Positions 50,296 to 59,595 of a stretch of 64,000 nt of DNA are shown here, in pieces. Within the stretch, counting starts at the first letter, position 1. Each line of letters starts with the position of its first letter. Source of the stretch: DASQPR01 sp963727415 (GTDB lineage: Bacteria > Actinomycetota > Actinomycetes > Mycobacteriales > Micromonosporaceae). Position numbers and translations under genes: made by a program. The notes below the pieces were generated by a model. The model ran no database searches. It was not told the DNA's origin and was given only the letters and a program-made list of their open reading frames with translations. Where the stretch lies: the NCBI GenBank assembly GCA_963727415.1, contig CAVSGF010000003.1, forward strand, positions 434,001 to 498,000. Direction: 5' to 3'.

Positions 50296-52349
50296 GGGGT
50301 CGTCTCTCCTTCCCGGCCATCGGCCACCGGGGTCACCACCAGATTTCCGAAGCGGTCGACGGTCGCGTCGAAACCGGGATGCAGCGGCACCGTCGAGCCG
50401 TACTCGTCGATCACCGCGGGCCCTCGCACCGTGTCGCCCGGTCGCAGGTCGTCGCGCCAGTAGATGGGCGTCTGAAGGTACTCGTCGGCGAAGCAGACGG
50501 GCCGGTAGGTGGGCGTGGCCGCCGGGCCGTCACCAAGGGTCGGCAGGGTCGGACGCCGGATCGGGCCCACCCCGGTCACCCGCAGGTTCACCCACTCGAC
50601 CTGCTGCTCGGGCCGGTCCCGGAAGCAGTACCCGTAGAGCTGTTCGTGGGCGTCGTGGAATGCCGCCACCACGGCGTCCGGGTCGAGGTCGTCGTCGATC
50701 GGCACCCGTACCTCGAACGCCTGCCCGTAGTAGCGCAGGTCCGCCGAGCGTAGGTAGCGGTGCCGGTCTCGGCTGAACCCCTCCGCGTCCAGCGCCTCGG
50801 CCGCCTGCCGGGCCAGCGCGTCGAAGTGGCCCCGGACAGCGTCGACGTCCAGGTTGGCGTGCCGGGACACGTACGTCTGCACGTAGTCGTTCTTGACGTC
50901 CACGGTCAACAGTCCGAACGCGGACAGGTTGCCCGGATTGCGGGGCACGACCACCGCGCGCAGCCCGAGGATGTCGGCCAGCCGGCACAACAGCAGCGAG
51001 CCGGAGCCGCCGAACGTGGTGAGGGCGAAGTCGCGGACGTCCAGACCGCGTTTGACGGTGACCTGACGCAGCGCGTTCGCCTGGTTCCAGGCGGATATCT
51101 CCAGGATGCCGGTGGCCGTGGCGGTCAGGCTCAGCCCGAGCTTGTCGCCGAGCGCCGCGAGCCCGTCCCGGGCGGCGCCAACGTCGAGCGGCACCTCGCC
51201 GCCGAGCAGGTGCGGTGGGATCCGGCCGAGCACCACGTGGGCGTCGGTCACGGTCGGTTCCGACCCACCCCGGCGGTAGCACAGCGGCCCGGGGTCGGCG
51301 CCGGCCGAACGGGGGCCGACCTTCAGCGTGCCCTCGGGCGACAGCCACGCCACCGACCCACCGCCGGCGCCGACGGTCACCACGTCGATCATCGGGATCT
51401 TCGACGGGTACGCGCCGACGCTGCCCTCGGTGGTCAGCGTCGGCTCGCCGTGCAGGACCACGGACACGTCGGTGGACGTACCGCCGCCGTCGAGGGTCAG
51501 CACCCGGTCGAAGCCCGCCGTCCGGGACACCAGCGCCGCACCCAGCGCGCCGGCCGCCGGACCGGAGAGCACCGTGGTGATCGGCTGCTTCGTCACCTCG
51601 TCGGCGGAGAGCACACCGCCGTTCGACTTCATGATGTAGAACGGCGTGGCGCCCAGGCGCTCCCTGATGCTCCGGACGTACTGGGCGACCCGCGGCTTGA
51701 CGGCGGCGTCGATCAACGTCGTCATCGACCGCTCGTACTCCCGGTACTCACGCAGCACCTCACACGACACCGAGACCACCGCCGCCGGATGTTCCTCGGC
51801 CAGGATCTCGCGCATCCGCAGTTCGTGCGCCGGATTGGCGTACGAGTGCAGGAAACAGACCCCGATCGTGGCGATGCCGGTACGGGCGAACCATCGGGCC
51901 ACCTCCCGGGCCTGGTCCTCGTCGAACGGCCGGATCTCGGCGCCGGTATGGTCGAGCCGTCCCCCCACGGTCCGGACCAGGTCGGCGGGAACGATCCGGG
52001 GCGGCTTGACCCAGAAGTAGCTGTTGCCGTAGCCGTCCGGCACGCTCTGCCGGGCGATCTCCAGGAGGAACTGGTACCCCTCGGTGGTGATGAACCCGAG
52101 CCGATCGACCTTGCCTTCGAGCAGTTGGTTGGTGGCGACGGTGGTGCCGTGGCTGACCGCGAGGATCTCCACGTCATCGCCGGGCAGTACCTTGCGCAGC
52201 CCGGTCAGGAAACCGTCGGCCGGGTTCGCCGGCGTCGACGGCGTCTTGGTGGTGGACAATTCGCCGGTGTCCTCGTCGAAGGCCACAACGTCGGTGAAGG
52301 TGCCTCCGGTGTCGATACCGACCCGGACGCGGCGCCGTCGCTCCGCCAT
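50292..52349 (-). CDS. hyuA: Hydantoinase A/oxoprolinase family subunit
   Basis: A 685-residue ASKHA-fold ATPase subunit. VRVGIDTGGTFTDVVAFD near residues 8-25 is the phosphate-1 motif, and VLTLDGGGTSTDVSVV mid-protein is the second phosphate loop. FALTTFGGSGSLLLCRLADILG is also typical. It supplies ATP-driven activation for the HyuB partner. I chose the ATG at 52349, behind AAGGGACGG, over upstream starts that would add ~65 residues of non-homologous sequence. The 318 nt upstream is non-coding, so this may begin a separate transcript. Confidence 0.85.
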   Translation of the reverse strand: MAERRRRVRVGIDTGGTFTDVVAFDEDTGELSTTKTPSTPANPADGFLTGLRKVLPGDDVEILAVSHGTTVATNQLLEGKVDRLGFITTEGYQFLLEIARQSVPDGYGNSYFWVKPPRIVPADLVRTVGGRLDHTGAEIRPFDEDQAREVARWFARTGIATIGVCFLHSYANPAHELRMREILAEEHPAAVVSVSCEVLREYREYERSMTTLIDAAVKPRVAQYVRSIRERLGATPFYIMKSNGGVLSADEVTKQPITTVLSGPAAGALGAALVSRTAGFDRVLTLDGGGTSTDVSVVLHGEPTLTTEGSVGAYPSKIPMIDVVTVGAGGGSVAWLSPEGTLKVGPRSAGADPGPLCYRRGGSEPTVTDAHVVLGRIPPHLLGGEVPLDVGAARDGLAALGDKLGLSLTATATGILEISAWNQANALRQVTVKRGLDVRDFALTTFGGSGSLLLCRLADILGLRAVVVPRNPGNLSAFGLLTVDVKNDYVQTYVSRHANLDVDAVRGHFDALARQAAEALDAEGFSRDRHRYLRSADLRYYGQAFEVRVPIDDDLDPDAVVAAFHDAHEQLYGYCFRDRPEQQVEWVNLRVTGVGPIRRPTLPTLGDGPAATPTYRPVCFADEYLQTPIYWRDDLRPGDTVRGPAVIDEYGSTVPLHPGFDATVDRFGNLVVTPVADGREGETTP

Positions 52350-52667
52350 GAATGCCGTCCCTTCTGGTGCTTGGCGAGCATTCAACCGGCAAGACACGCC
52401 CAACTCGTCGTCAACATCTGCCAACGCTGGCCCGGCCGGCTGGTGACTGACCGCGCCAGATGAGGGCATGACAGGCACCAGCAGGGCACGGAGCGTGAGC
52501 AGAGCACAGGCGGGACGGTACGTGCGGGTCGCCGCGTTGCCGGTCACTCCGGGTACATCGGCGGGAGCTTGATCCGGCCGGGTCGCCCACGCTCCCCGCG
52601 CGGATGACTACCGGCTCGGGCCGGTCGTCGACGCGGTGAACCGGCCGGCCGAATGGCGGGCACGGCG
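52350..52667 (-). other. 318-nt non-coding gap before hyuA
   Basis: No gene is supported. It divides the leftward arm into two blocks (permease to nitrilase, and hyuA to the MatB-like gene) and probably holds a promoter for the second block. No operator is obvious. Confidence 0.4.
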
Positions 52668-53573
52668 CTAGGCGCGCTGGTCCCCGTGCGGGAACGGGGT
52701 GCGCGCCGGGCGACGCAACTCGTCGAGGTGCCGCTCGATGAAGGCCAGGTTGCGGTCGGCGAGATGATCGAAGCGCTGCGGAACGTTCGACCCCGGACTC
52801 AGCGACGCCAGCGCCGTACTCGGGTCGAGCCGGGCGCTGACCCAGCCCTCATGGGTTGCCGCCCGGGCGATGACCTCGGCGATCGGGGTGACGATCAGCG
52901 AATTGCCGAAGTACAGCAAGCCGGCCGGGTCGACACCGGTGGCGTTGGCGCCGATCACGAAGACGTGGTTGTCGTAGGCGCGGGCCCGGCTGGTCAGCTC
53001 CCAGATGTCGGCCGAGCGCAGCAGAGCCGACGGCCGGCAGATCACCTCCGCCCCGAGGACCGCCTCCACCCGGGCGAGCTCCGGGTAGTCCCCGTCAAAG
53101 CAGATGATCATGCCGATCCGGCCTAGCTCGGTGTCGACCACGATTGCCTCGTCACCGGGGGTGACCCAGCCACCGCAGGACCGATCCTCACCGGCGAACA
53201 GGTGCGTCTTGCGGTACGTGCCGAGCACATCGCCGGACGGCCCGACCAGCGACGCGCAGTTGTAGACCTCACCCCGGGACGGCCCACGGACGTAGCTGCC
53301 GAACACGACGTGCACCGACAGCCGCGCCGCGATCTGCTGGATCGGCTCGGCGATCGAGGACGGGCCCAGCACATCCCACAGCCTCTCGGCGGGCAGGCCG
53401 GGGGTGAAACCCGTGGTCACGGTCTCCGGCAGGACCAGCAACTCGGCGCCGGTGGCGTCGACACAGCGTTCCAGGTACTCGACGCACCTGGCGACGTTCG
53501 TCGTGACCGACTCCGCGGTGAGCGGGCCGGGCACGGGTGCGAGCTGAATGGCGGCGGCGGTGAATGCGCGCAT
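52668..53573 (-). CDS. Nitrilase-superfamily amidohydrolase
   Basis: A 301-residue carbon-nitrogen hydrolase with the catalytic triad in place: Glu50 (VLPETVT), Lys122 (YRKTHLF) and Cys158 (IICFDGDYPE). The fold hydrolyses amides, carbamoyl groups or nitriles. In this cluster the best candidate substrates are malonamate (to malonate and ammonia) or ureidomalonate itself; which of the two cannot be told from sequence. The ATG at 53573 has GGGGAGGG directly upstream and lies 10 nt after the coxG stop. Upstream in-frame codons belong to coxG in another frame. Confidence 0.8.
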   Translation of the reverse strand: MRAFTAAAIQLAPVPGPLTAESVTTNVARCVEYLERCVDATGAELLVLPETVTTGFTPGLPAERLWDVLGPSSIAEPIQQIAARLSVHVVFGSYVRGPSRGEVYNCASLVGPSGDVLGTYRKTHLFAGEDRSCGGWVTPGDEAIVVDTELGRIGMIICFDGDYPELARVEAVLGAEVICRPSALLRSADIWELTSRARAYDNHVFVIGANATGVDPAGLLYFGNSLIVTPIAEVIARAATHEGWVSARLDPSTALASLSPGSNVPQRFDHLADRNLAFIERHLDELRRPARTPFPHGDQRA

Positions 53574-53583
53574 GACCCTCCCC

Positions 53584-54270
53584 TCAGCGCCGGCGCGCGT
53601 TCCGACCGGCGACCAGGCCGCCGACCAGCGCGCCGAGTAGGGCGATACCGGCGCCGACCACGACGCCGACGGTGAAGTCGCCACCGGGGAGCAGGCCGCC
53701 GACCGGCGCGGAGGACGCGGTCGGCCGGGTGAAGACCTCAGGCGTCGCGTTCGCCGCCGTGCCGCCGATCGCCACTGCGCCCGCCTGGCCCGGGATCGCG
53801 GCCGCCGATGGCGGCGCCGCCTCCGGTTCGGCGCCGGTAAGCACCGCGTCGACAGCGGTGAAGAACTCGATCGCCGTCTTCTTCGCCACCCCGCTGAGGA
53901 TCCGCTGGCCGACGCCGCCGATCATGCCCCCGACGATAGCCTCGGCGTCGTACGACAGCAGCGTCACGCCATCGCCGTCGTCGGCCAGGCCAACCGTGAC
54001 CTCGGCCGACACCGTGCCGGGGACGCCGGCACCGGAGGCGTGCAGCACCAGCGAGTTCGGCGGCCGCTGATCGCTGAGCCGCACCTGACCGGAGTACGAG
54101 CCCATGATCGAGGCGACCCCGGCGGTGATGGTGGCCTGGTAGGTGTCGGGGCCCACCAGCGCGAGCGTCTCACAGCCGGGCAGGGTCCGCACCAGCACGG
54201 CCGGGTCGTTGAGTACCGCGTACACCCTCTCTGGCGGAGCGTGCAGAAACGCGGTGCCGGACAGCTTCAT
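53584..54270 (-). CDS. coxG: CoxG-family protein, membrane-anchored
   Basis: A 228-residue protein: residues 1-150 are the CoxG SRPBCC-type domain (APPERVYAVLNDPAVLVRTLPGCE, SLVLHASGAGVPGTVSAEVTV), then a Pro/Ala-rich linker and a C-terminal membrane helix (~203-222) with a basic tail. CoxG tethers molybdenum hydroxylases of the CO dehydrogenase type to the membrane, so this enzyme may feed electrons to membrane quinones. It overlaps the large-subunit gene by 4 nt. Confidence 0.8.
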   Translation of the reverse strand: MKLSGTAFLHAPPERVYAVLNDPAVLVRTLPGCETLALVGPDTYQATITAGVASIMGSYSGQVRLSDQRPPNSLVLHASGAGVPGTVSAEVTVGLADDGDGVTLLSYDAEAIVGGMIGGVGQRILSGVAKKTAIEFFTAVDAVLTGAEPEAAPPSAAAIPGQAGAVAIGGTAANATPEVFTRPTASSAPVGGLLPGGDFTVGVVVGAGIALLGALVGGLVAGRNARRR

Positions 54271-56669
54271 GCGCGAGCCTTCCTCTTCAGGCCGGCTACC
54301 TCACCGGCCTCGTGTCGCCGGCGAAGCTCCCACAGCTCCGACGGCGAGATCGGCATTGCGTCGATGCGGAACCCCTCCGCGTCCTCGATCGCGGCGGCCA
54401 GCACCGCCGCGCCGGGAATGACACCGGCCTCGCCAGCGCCCTTCACCCCGAGCGGGTTCAGCGGCGAGGGAGTCTCCAGGTGGTCGATCTCGATCACCGG
54501 CACCTCGGAGGCGAACGGAATCAGGAAGTCCATGTAAGAGGCGTTGAGCAGCTGGCCGTGCTCGTCGTAGACGATACGCTCGTACAGCGCCCCGCCGACC
54601 CCTTGCGCCACGCCGCCATGGACCTGGCCGGCGACGATCCGCGGGTTGATGAGCGTGCCGCAGTCGTGGACCACGCAGTACCGCAGGATCTTGATGTCGG
54701 CGGTCTCCGGATCGGTCTCCACGATCGCCGCGTGGGCGCCGTTGGCGAACGTGGAGCGCAGCGGCGAGTAGTACTCGGTGGCTTCCAGCCCCGGTTCGTC
54801 GCCCGGTTCGACGGGCGGGCGGTCGGTCTGTCCGCCCACCGCGAACTGGGTGGCCCGGGCGGTCTCGGCGTCGAAGGCGTACCGGATCGGGTTGGCCAGC
54901 ACCGCGACGGTCCTCAGGGCGATCTCCGCCCCACCGGCGGCGCGGACGACCCCGTCGACGATGTCGAGCTCGTCAGGTGAGCACGCAAGCGCCTCGGCGG
55001 CGATCCGCAGCGCCTTGCGACGCACCGCCCGGGCGGCCAGCGCGACCGCGTTACCGCTCATCACCGCGGCGCGGGAAGCGAAGGTGCCGACCGCGTACTT
55101 GAACCGCCGGGTGTCTCCGGTGACGACGGCGACACCCTCGACCGGTACCCCGAGCTCCTCCGCCGCGATCTGCGCGAACACGGTCTCGTGGCCCTGGCCC
55201 TGGGTGGTCAGGCCGGTCGCGACGTGCACCTGGCCGCTGGTCTCGACGCGGACGTGCGCGCCCTCGTACGGTCCGACGCCGGTGCCCTCCACGTAGCAGG
55301 CCATCCCGATGCCGACCCGCCGCCCCTCGGCGCGGGCTCGCTTTCGGTAGGTCGCGAAGTCGTCCCAGCCGACCAGCCTCCGCAGGCTGGCCAGGGTCGC
55401 CGGGAAGTCGCCGGAGTCGTACACCAGCCCCCGGCCGTCCTGGAAGATCAGGCCCTGGTCGTAGGGCATCTCGTCGGGCTGGATGAAGTTGCGCTCGCGG
55501 ACCGCCGCCCGGTCCAGGCCGAGCCGGTCGGCGATGGCGTCCATCGTGCGCTCCATCGCGAACACGCCCTGCGGCCGGCCCGCGCCGCGGTACGGCGTGA
55601 CGATGAGCGTGTTGGTGTACAGCGAGTGGAACTCGACGCGGTAGGCGCCCGGCTTGTAGGGGCCGAGGAGCTGGGTCGCGGTGATGACCGGCACGATGAT
55701 GCCGTACGGCGTGTAGGCGCCGTTGTCGTGGAGGAACTCGACGTCGAGGCCGAGGAGCCGGCCGGTGTCGTCGAAGCCGACCCGCACGGTGTGCCGCTGG
55801 CCCCGCTCGTGAGCCGAGGAGATGAAGTGCTCGCGGCGGTCCTCGGCCCACTTGACCTCGCGACACAGCCGCATCGCGGCCCACGGCACGAGGATCTCCT
55901 CCGGCCAGGGATGCATGATCTTGACGCCGAAGGCGCCGCCCACGTCCGGCGTGACCACCTCGACCCGGTCGACCGGCACGCTGAGCTTGTGCGCGACGGC
56001 GAACCGCAGGGAGGTGGAGGTCTGGGTCGAGGAGTAGACACGCAGCGACCGGTCGACGGTGTCCCAGCGGGCGTACACCCCCCGGCCCTCCATCGGCATG
56101 GAGGCGGACCGTTCGATGTCGAGATGGAGTTCGAGCCGGTGCGGCGCCGCGTCGATGGCCGCCCGGGCGTCCCCGACCTCCTGCACGAGGTGCGCGGCGA
56201 CGTTGTCCGGCACGTCCGGGTGCACCGCGTGCTCGGCGCGGAACGCGGTGTCGATGCCGACCACTGGCGGCAGCGGCTCATACGACACCCGGATCCGTTC
56301 ACAGGCGTCCTCGGCCACGTACCGGTCGCGGGCCACCACCATCACGACCGGTTCACCGACGTGCCGGACCACGCCGTTGGCGAGGGGAAACCCGGTCCTC
56401 GGCGCGCGCAGCGCCGGGTGCGGAATCAGCACCGGCAACGGCTCGGCAACCTGGCCTTCCAGGTCGTCATACGTATATATGGCCACCAGGCCGTCAACGG
56501 ACAGCGCGTCGGTGACGTCGATGTCGACCACCCGCGCGTGCGCGTGCGGGCTACGGACGAACGCGGCCGCGAGCGTGTGCCGATCCCCGAGGTCGTCGAG
56601 GTAGCGGCCGTCACCGGAGACCAGCCGCGGATCCTCGAGGCGGGCGATGGGTTCGCCGAAGATCTTCAC
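54267..56669 (-). CDS. Molybdenum hydroxylase large (catalytic) subunit
   Basis: An 800-residue xanthine-oxidase-family molybdopterin subunit. FGEPIARLEDPRLVSGDGRYLDD is the N-terminal signature; VGGAFGVKI, PYRGAGRPQG, GQGHETVFAQIAAEELG and GVKGAGEAG follow, the last carrying the catalytic Glu at about 747. PYRGAGR replaces the AYxCSFR loop of true CO dehydrogenase, so it is a hydroxylase of an organic substrate. In context, hydroxylation of uracil (or thymine) to barbiturate (or 5-methylbarbiturate) is the best prediction; xanthine-type purines are the main alternative. Part of a five-gene overlapping block. Confidence 0.85.
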   Translation of the reverse strand: MKIFGEPIARLEDPRLVSGDGRYLDDLGDRHTLAAAFVRSPHAHARVVDIDVTDALSVDGLVAIYTYDDLEGQVAEPLPVLIPHPALRAPRTGFPLANGVVRHVGEPVVMVVARDRYVAEDACERIRVSYEPLPPVVGIDTAFRAEHAVHPDVPDNVAAHLVQEVGDARAAIDAAPHRLELHLDIERSASMPMEGRGVYARWDTVDRSLRVYSSTQTSTSLRFAVAHKLSVPVDRVEVVTPDVGGAFGVKIMHPWPEEILVPWAAMRLCREVKWAEDRREHFISSAHERGQRHTVRVGFDDTGRLLGLDVEFLHDNGAYTPYGIIVPVITATQLLGPYKPGAYRVEFHSLYTNTLIVTPYRGAGRPQGVFAMERTMDAIADRLGLDRAAVRERNFIQPDEMPYDQGLIFQDGRGLVYDSGDFPATLASLRRLVGWDDFATYRKRARAEGRRVGIGMACYVEGTGVGPYEGAHVRVETSGQVHVATGLTTQGQGHETVFAQIAAEELGVPVEGVAVVTGDTRRFKYAVGTFASRAAVMSGNAVALAARAVRRKALRIAAEALACSPDELDIVDGVVRAAGGAEIALRTVAVLANPIRYAFDAETARATQFAVGGQTDRPPVEPGDEPGLEATEYYSPLRSTFANGAHAAIVETDPETADIKILRYCVVHDCGTLINPRIVAGQVHGGVAQGVGGALYERIVYDEHGQLLNASYMDFLIPFASEVPVIEIDHLETPSPLNPLGVKGAGEAGVIPGAAVLAAAIEDAEGFRIDAMPISPSELWELRRRHEAGEVAGLKRKARA

Positions 56670-57148
56670 GACTCGCTCCGGATGATGTCAGCGGCCTGCA
56701 GAACGGACGCGACGATGTTCTGGTAGCCGGTGCACCGGCACAGGTTCCCGCCGATCGCCTCCCGCGCCTGCGCCTCGGTCGGGTCCGGATGGTCACGCAG
56801 GTAGGCGGTGATGGTGGTGACGAATCCCGGCGTGCAGAAGCCGCACTGCAACCCGTGGCAGTCCTGGAAGGCCTGCTGCACCGGGCCCAGCTCTCCGTCG
56901 GGTCGCCGGCATCCCTCGACGGTGGTGATCTCGGTGCCGTCCACGCCCACGGCGAACAGCAGGCAGGACCGCATCGGGGCACCGTCGACCAGCACCGTGC
57001 AGGCGCCGCAGACGCCGTGTTCGCAGCCCACGTGCGTCCCGGTGAGCCCGAGGTCGTGCCGAAGGCAGTCGGAGAGCAACCGGCGGGCGGGCACCCGGAC
57101 CGACCGCTGGATCCCGTTGACGGTCAGGCGGATGTCATGCTCGGACAT
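56666..57148 (-). CDS. Molybdenum hydroxylase [2Fe-2S] subunit
   Basis: A 160-residue electron-transfer subunit with all eight cluster ligands: Cys42, 47, 50 and 62 (plant-ferredoxin-like domain) and Cys102, 105, 137 and 139 (helical domain). It passes electrons from the molybdenum site to FAD. Its stop overlaps the large-subunit start by 4 nt, and its start overlaps the FAD-subunit stop by 14 nt. Confidence 0.92.
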   Translation of the reverse strand: MSEHDIRLTVNGIQRSVRVPARRLLSDCLRHDLGLTGTHVGCEHGVCGACTVLVDGAPMRSCLLFAVGVDGTEITTVEGCRRPDGELGPVQQAFQDCHGLQCGFCTPGFVTTITAYLRDHPDPTEAQAREAIGGNLCRCTGYQNIVASVLQAADIIRSES

Positions 57149-58013
57149 GTGCGCTCGCTTCCTGTGCGGCGATCCGCGCCGCCCGGGAGGTCAGGACGCC
57201 GACCAGGTGACGGCGGTAGCCGGCGGTGGCGTGGATGTCGTCCTCGGGCTCGACCCGTGCGGTGGCGAGGGCCGACGCGGCCGACCAGTCGGCCGCGTCG
57301 GCCGGCTGCCCCAGCACCGCGTCGGTGAGGTCGACCAACACCGGGGTCGGCCCGACGGAGATGTAAGCCGCCCGGGCGGCGGCGACCCGCCGGTCGGCGT
57401 CGACCGTGACGAGGATGCCGACGCCGCAGAGCGCGTAGTCGCCATGCCGGCGGGACAGTTCGAGCCAGGCGCCGCCGGTGCCGGGCGGTGGCGTGCGGAA
57501 CGTCGCCGACACCGCCAGCTCCCCGGGGCGCACGTCGGCCTCCAGCGGGCCGACGAAGAAATCGGCCGCGGCCACGGTGCGACGGCCACCGGTCGAGGCG
57601 AGCGTGACGTGACCGTCGAGGAGCGTGAGCACGGCGGGCAACTCGGCCGACGGGTCGGCGTGTACCAGACTGCCCACAGTGGTGCCCCGGTTGCGGATCG
57701 TCGGATGCGCCACGTGCGCGGTGGCCCGGCGTAGCAGCGGGATCTCGGCGTACGCGAGCGGGTCGCGCTCCAGGTCGGCGTGCCGCGCGAGCGCGCCGAC
57801 CTCGACGCCGCCGTTGACGGCCCGGACGTAGGCCAGTTCGTCGAGCGCGTTGATGTCGATCAGCTCGCGGGGCTCGGCCAGCCGCATGTTGAGCACGGGT
57901 ACCAGGCTCTGGCCGCCGGCGAGGACCTTGCCGTGCCGGCCCGCCTCGGCGAGGACCGTGAGGGCCTCGTCGAGGCGGCCGGGGCGGTGGTAGTCGAAAG
58001 GTGGGGGCTTCAT
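57135..58013 (-). CDS. Molybdenum hydroxylase FAD subunit
   Basis: A 292-residue FAD-binding subunit of the CO dehydrogenase/xanthine dehydrogenase type. GKVLAGGQSLVPVLNMRLAEP binds the FAD pyrophosphate, and HPTIRNRGTTVGSLVHADPSAELPA is the second conserved block. Its ATG shares a base with the permease stop (TGATG), so translation is coupled to uptake. Confidence 0.9.
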   Translation of the reverse strand: MKPPPFDYHRPGRLDEALTVLAEAGRHGKVLAGGQSLVPVLNMRLAEPRELIDINALDELAYVRAVNGGVEVGALARHADLERDPLAYAEIPLLRRATAHVAHPTIRNRGTTVGSLVHADPSAELPAVLTLLDGHVTLASTGGRRTVAAADFFVGPLEADVRPGELAVSATFRTPPPGTGGAWLELSRRHGDYALCGVGILVTVDADRRVAAARAAYISVGPTPVLVDLTDAVLGQPADAADWSAASALATARVEPEDDIHATAGYRRHLVGVLTSRAARIAAQEASAHVRA

Positions 58014-59470
58014 CAGGAGCTTGGTGCCGGGGCGTCGCCGGTGGTGGCGGTCTCGGCCGACGAACGTGGGGACGGGGTCACCGGGGCCGCCTCGGTGAGC
58101 TGTTGGTCGCGCAGGTGTGCGGGCGCGATGGCCCGGGCGAGGTGGTAGCAGACGACGGTGACGATCGTGCCGAGGGCGATCCCGGAGAGCTGGAAGTCCT
58201 TGTTGAACACCAGCGTGGTGTCGCCGATGGCGATGATGATGCCGGCGGCCACCGGGATCAGGTTGATCGGGTTGCCGAAGTCGACCCGGTTCTCCTTCCA
58301 GATCTTGGCCCCGAGTAGGCCGATCATGCCGTACAGCACCACGGTGATGCCGCCCAGCACGCCGCCGGGCGTCGCCGAGATCAGCGCGCCGAACTTCGGC
58401 GAGAAGCCGAACAGGATCGCGACCAGCGCCGCCACGTAGTAGGCGGCCGTGGAGTACACGCGGGTCGCGGCCATGACACCGATGTTCTCAGCGTACGTGG
58501 TGGTCGGTGACCCGCCGACCGAACTGGCGAGGACGGTGCCCACGCCATCGGCCATGATCGCCCGGCCCATCACCGGATCGAGGTCGGTCTCGGTCATCTC
58601 GGCGACGGCCTTGACGTGCCCGGTGTTCTCGGCGATCAACGCGATGACGGCGGGCAGCACGAGCAGGACGAAGGTGACCTTGAAGTCGGGCAGGTGCCAG
58701 CCGACGATCTCCTTGCCGTCCGGGCCCGTCGAGGTGGCCGGCGGGAAGCCGAACCAGTCGGCCGACCGGACGCCGTCCCAGTTGACCCGGAAGTGCGTGG
58801 TGACCTTGCCGGCCGCGGCGTCGAAGGCGGTGATCTTTCCGAGGGTCAGGTCGAGGAGCCACGACAGGGCATAACCGAAGATGAGGCCGAGGAAGATCGC
58901 GATACGGCCGAAGAAGCCGCGCAGGCCGACCGCCATACCCATCACGGCGAGCATCGTCAGCAGCGCCACCCACTGGTCCTGTGGCCAGTAGATGCCGGCC
59001 ACGACCGGGGCGAGGTTGAAGCCGATGAGCATGACCACCGCGCCGGTCACCACCGGCGGCAGGACGCGGTGCAGCGCCTGCGCGCCGAGCAGGTGGATGG
59101 CCACGCCGCAGGCCGCCAGGAGCACGCCGGCCACCAGGATCGCACCGGTGACCTGCGCCGAGGTGCCGCCCTGTGCCCGGATCGCCACCACGCCGCCGAC
59201 GAACGACGCCGACGTGCCGAGGTAGCTGGGTACGGTGCCTTTGACGATCAGCAGGAAGCAAATGGTCGCGATCCCGCTCATCATGATGGCGAGTTGGGGG
59301 TTCAGCCCCATGATGATCGGGAAAACGAAGGTCGCACCGAACATCGCCACGACGTGCTGCGCGCCCAGCCCGAGAGTGCGGGGCCAGGAGAGTCGCTCGT
59401 TAGGTCGTACCACCTCTCCGGGTGGCGGCGTTTTTCCCCCGTGCACAACCCGCCATTCGAGCAGGGCCAT
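58013..59470 (-). CDS. NCS2 nucleobase permease, uracil/xanthine type
   Basis: A 485-residue permease with about 14 membrane segments. ALIAENTGHVKAVAEMT and SVGGSPTTTYAENIGVMAATRV are the two NCS2 substrate-site motifs, and GTSASFVGG fits the helix 3 region. The motif form is nearer to UraA/RutG uracil permeases than to purine transporters, which supports a pyrimidine pathway. First gene of the leftward arm, with GAGAGGAGC before the ATG. The 125 nt upstream should hold the main promoter. Confidence 0.85.
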   Translation of the reverse strand: MALLEWRVVHGGKTPPPGEVVRPNERLSWPRTLGLGAQHVVAMFGATFVFPIIMGLNPQLAIMMSGIATICFLLIVKGTVPSYLGTSASFVGGVVAIRAQGGTSAQVTGAILVAGVLLAACGVAIHLLGAQALHRVLPPVVTGAVVMLIGFNLAPVVAGIYWPQDQWVALLTMLAVMGMAVGLRGFFGRIAIFLGLIFGYALSWLLDLTLGKITAFDAAAGKVTTHFRVNWDGVRSADWFGFPPATSTGPDGKEIVGWHLPDFKVTFVLLVLPAVIALIAENTGHVKAVAEMTETDLDPVMGRAIMADGVGTVLASSVGGSPTTTYAENIGVMAATRVYSTAAYYVAALVAILFGFSPKFGALISATPGGVLGGITVVLYGMIGLLGAKIWKENRVDFGNPINLIPVAAGIIIAIGDTTLVFNKDFQLSGIALGTIVTVVCYHLARAIAPAHLRDQQLTEAAPVTPSPRSSAETATTGDAPAPSS

Positions 59471-59595
59471 GTCCGCTCCTCTCTCTGGACGTCAACAGCG
59501 CGTTGGGCGCCGAATGTCGATCAGAATGTGGGCCAGGTCACCCGAGAATCATGGGCAATATCACGCCAACATGAACGACGGCGGTTGGCAAGAGT
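59471..59595 (-). promoter_or_regulatory. Upstream region of the catabolic operon
   Basis: The 125 nt between the PucR stop and the permease start have no gene and no recognisable riboswitch. The promoter for the long leftward arm is expected here, with PucR the likely regulator. Confidence 0.4.

Noticed and set aside
48490..50463. Plus-strand open frame of 657 codons
   Set aside because: Antisense to hyuB, with no recognisable domain; the high GC content keeps the opposite strand open.
50760..52463. Plus-strand open frame of 567 codons
   Set aside because: Antisense to hyuA, whose motifs are unmistakable.
52548..52667. Possible short open frame upstream of hyuA ending in KLPPMYPE
   Set aside because: It has no start codon, no family match and no consistent frame upstream; too little to support a gene remnant.
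55188..56726. Plus-strand open frame of 512 codons
   Set aside because: Antisense to the molybdenum hydroxylase large subunit.
54267..58013. Assignment as CO dehydrogenase (CoxLMS), suggested by the coxG neighbour
   Set aside because: The catalytic subunit has PYRGAGR instead of the AYxCSFR loop that carries the Cu-binding Cys, so it is a hydroxylase for an organic substrate.
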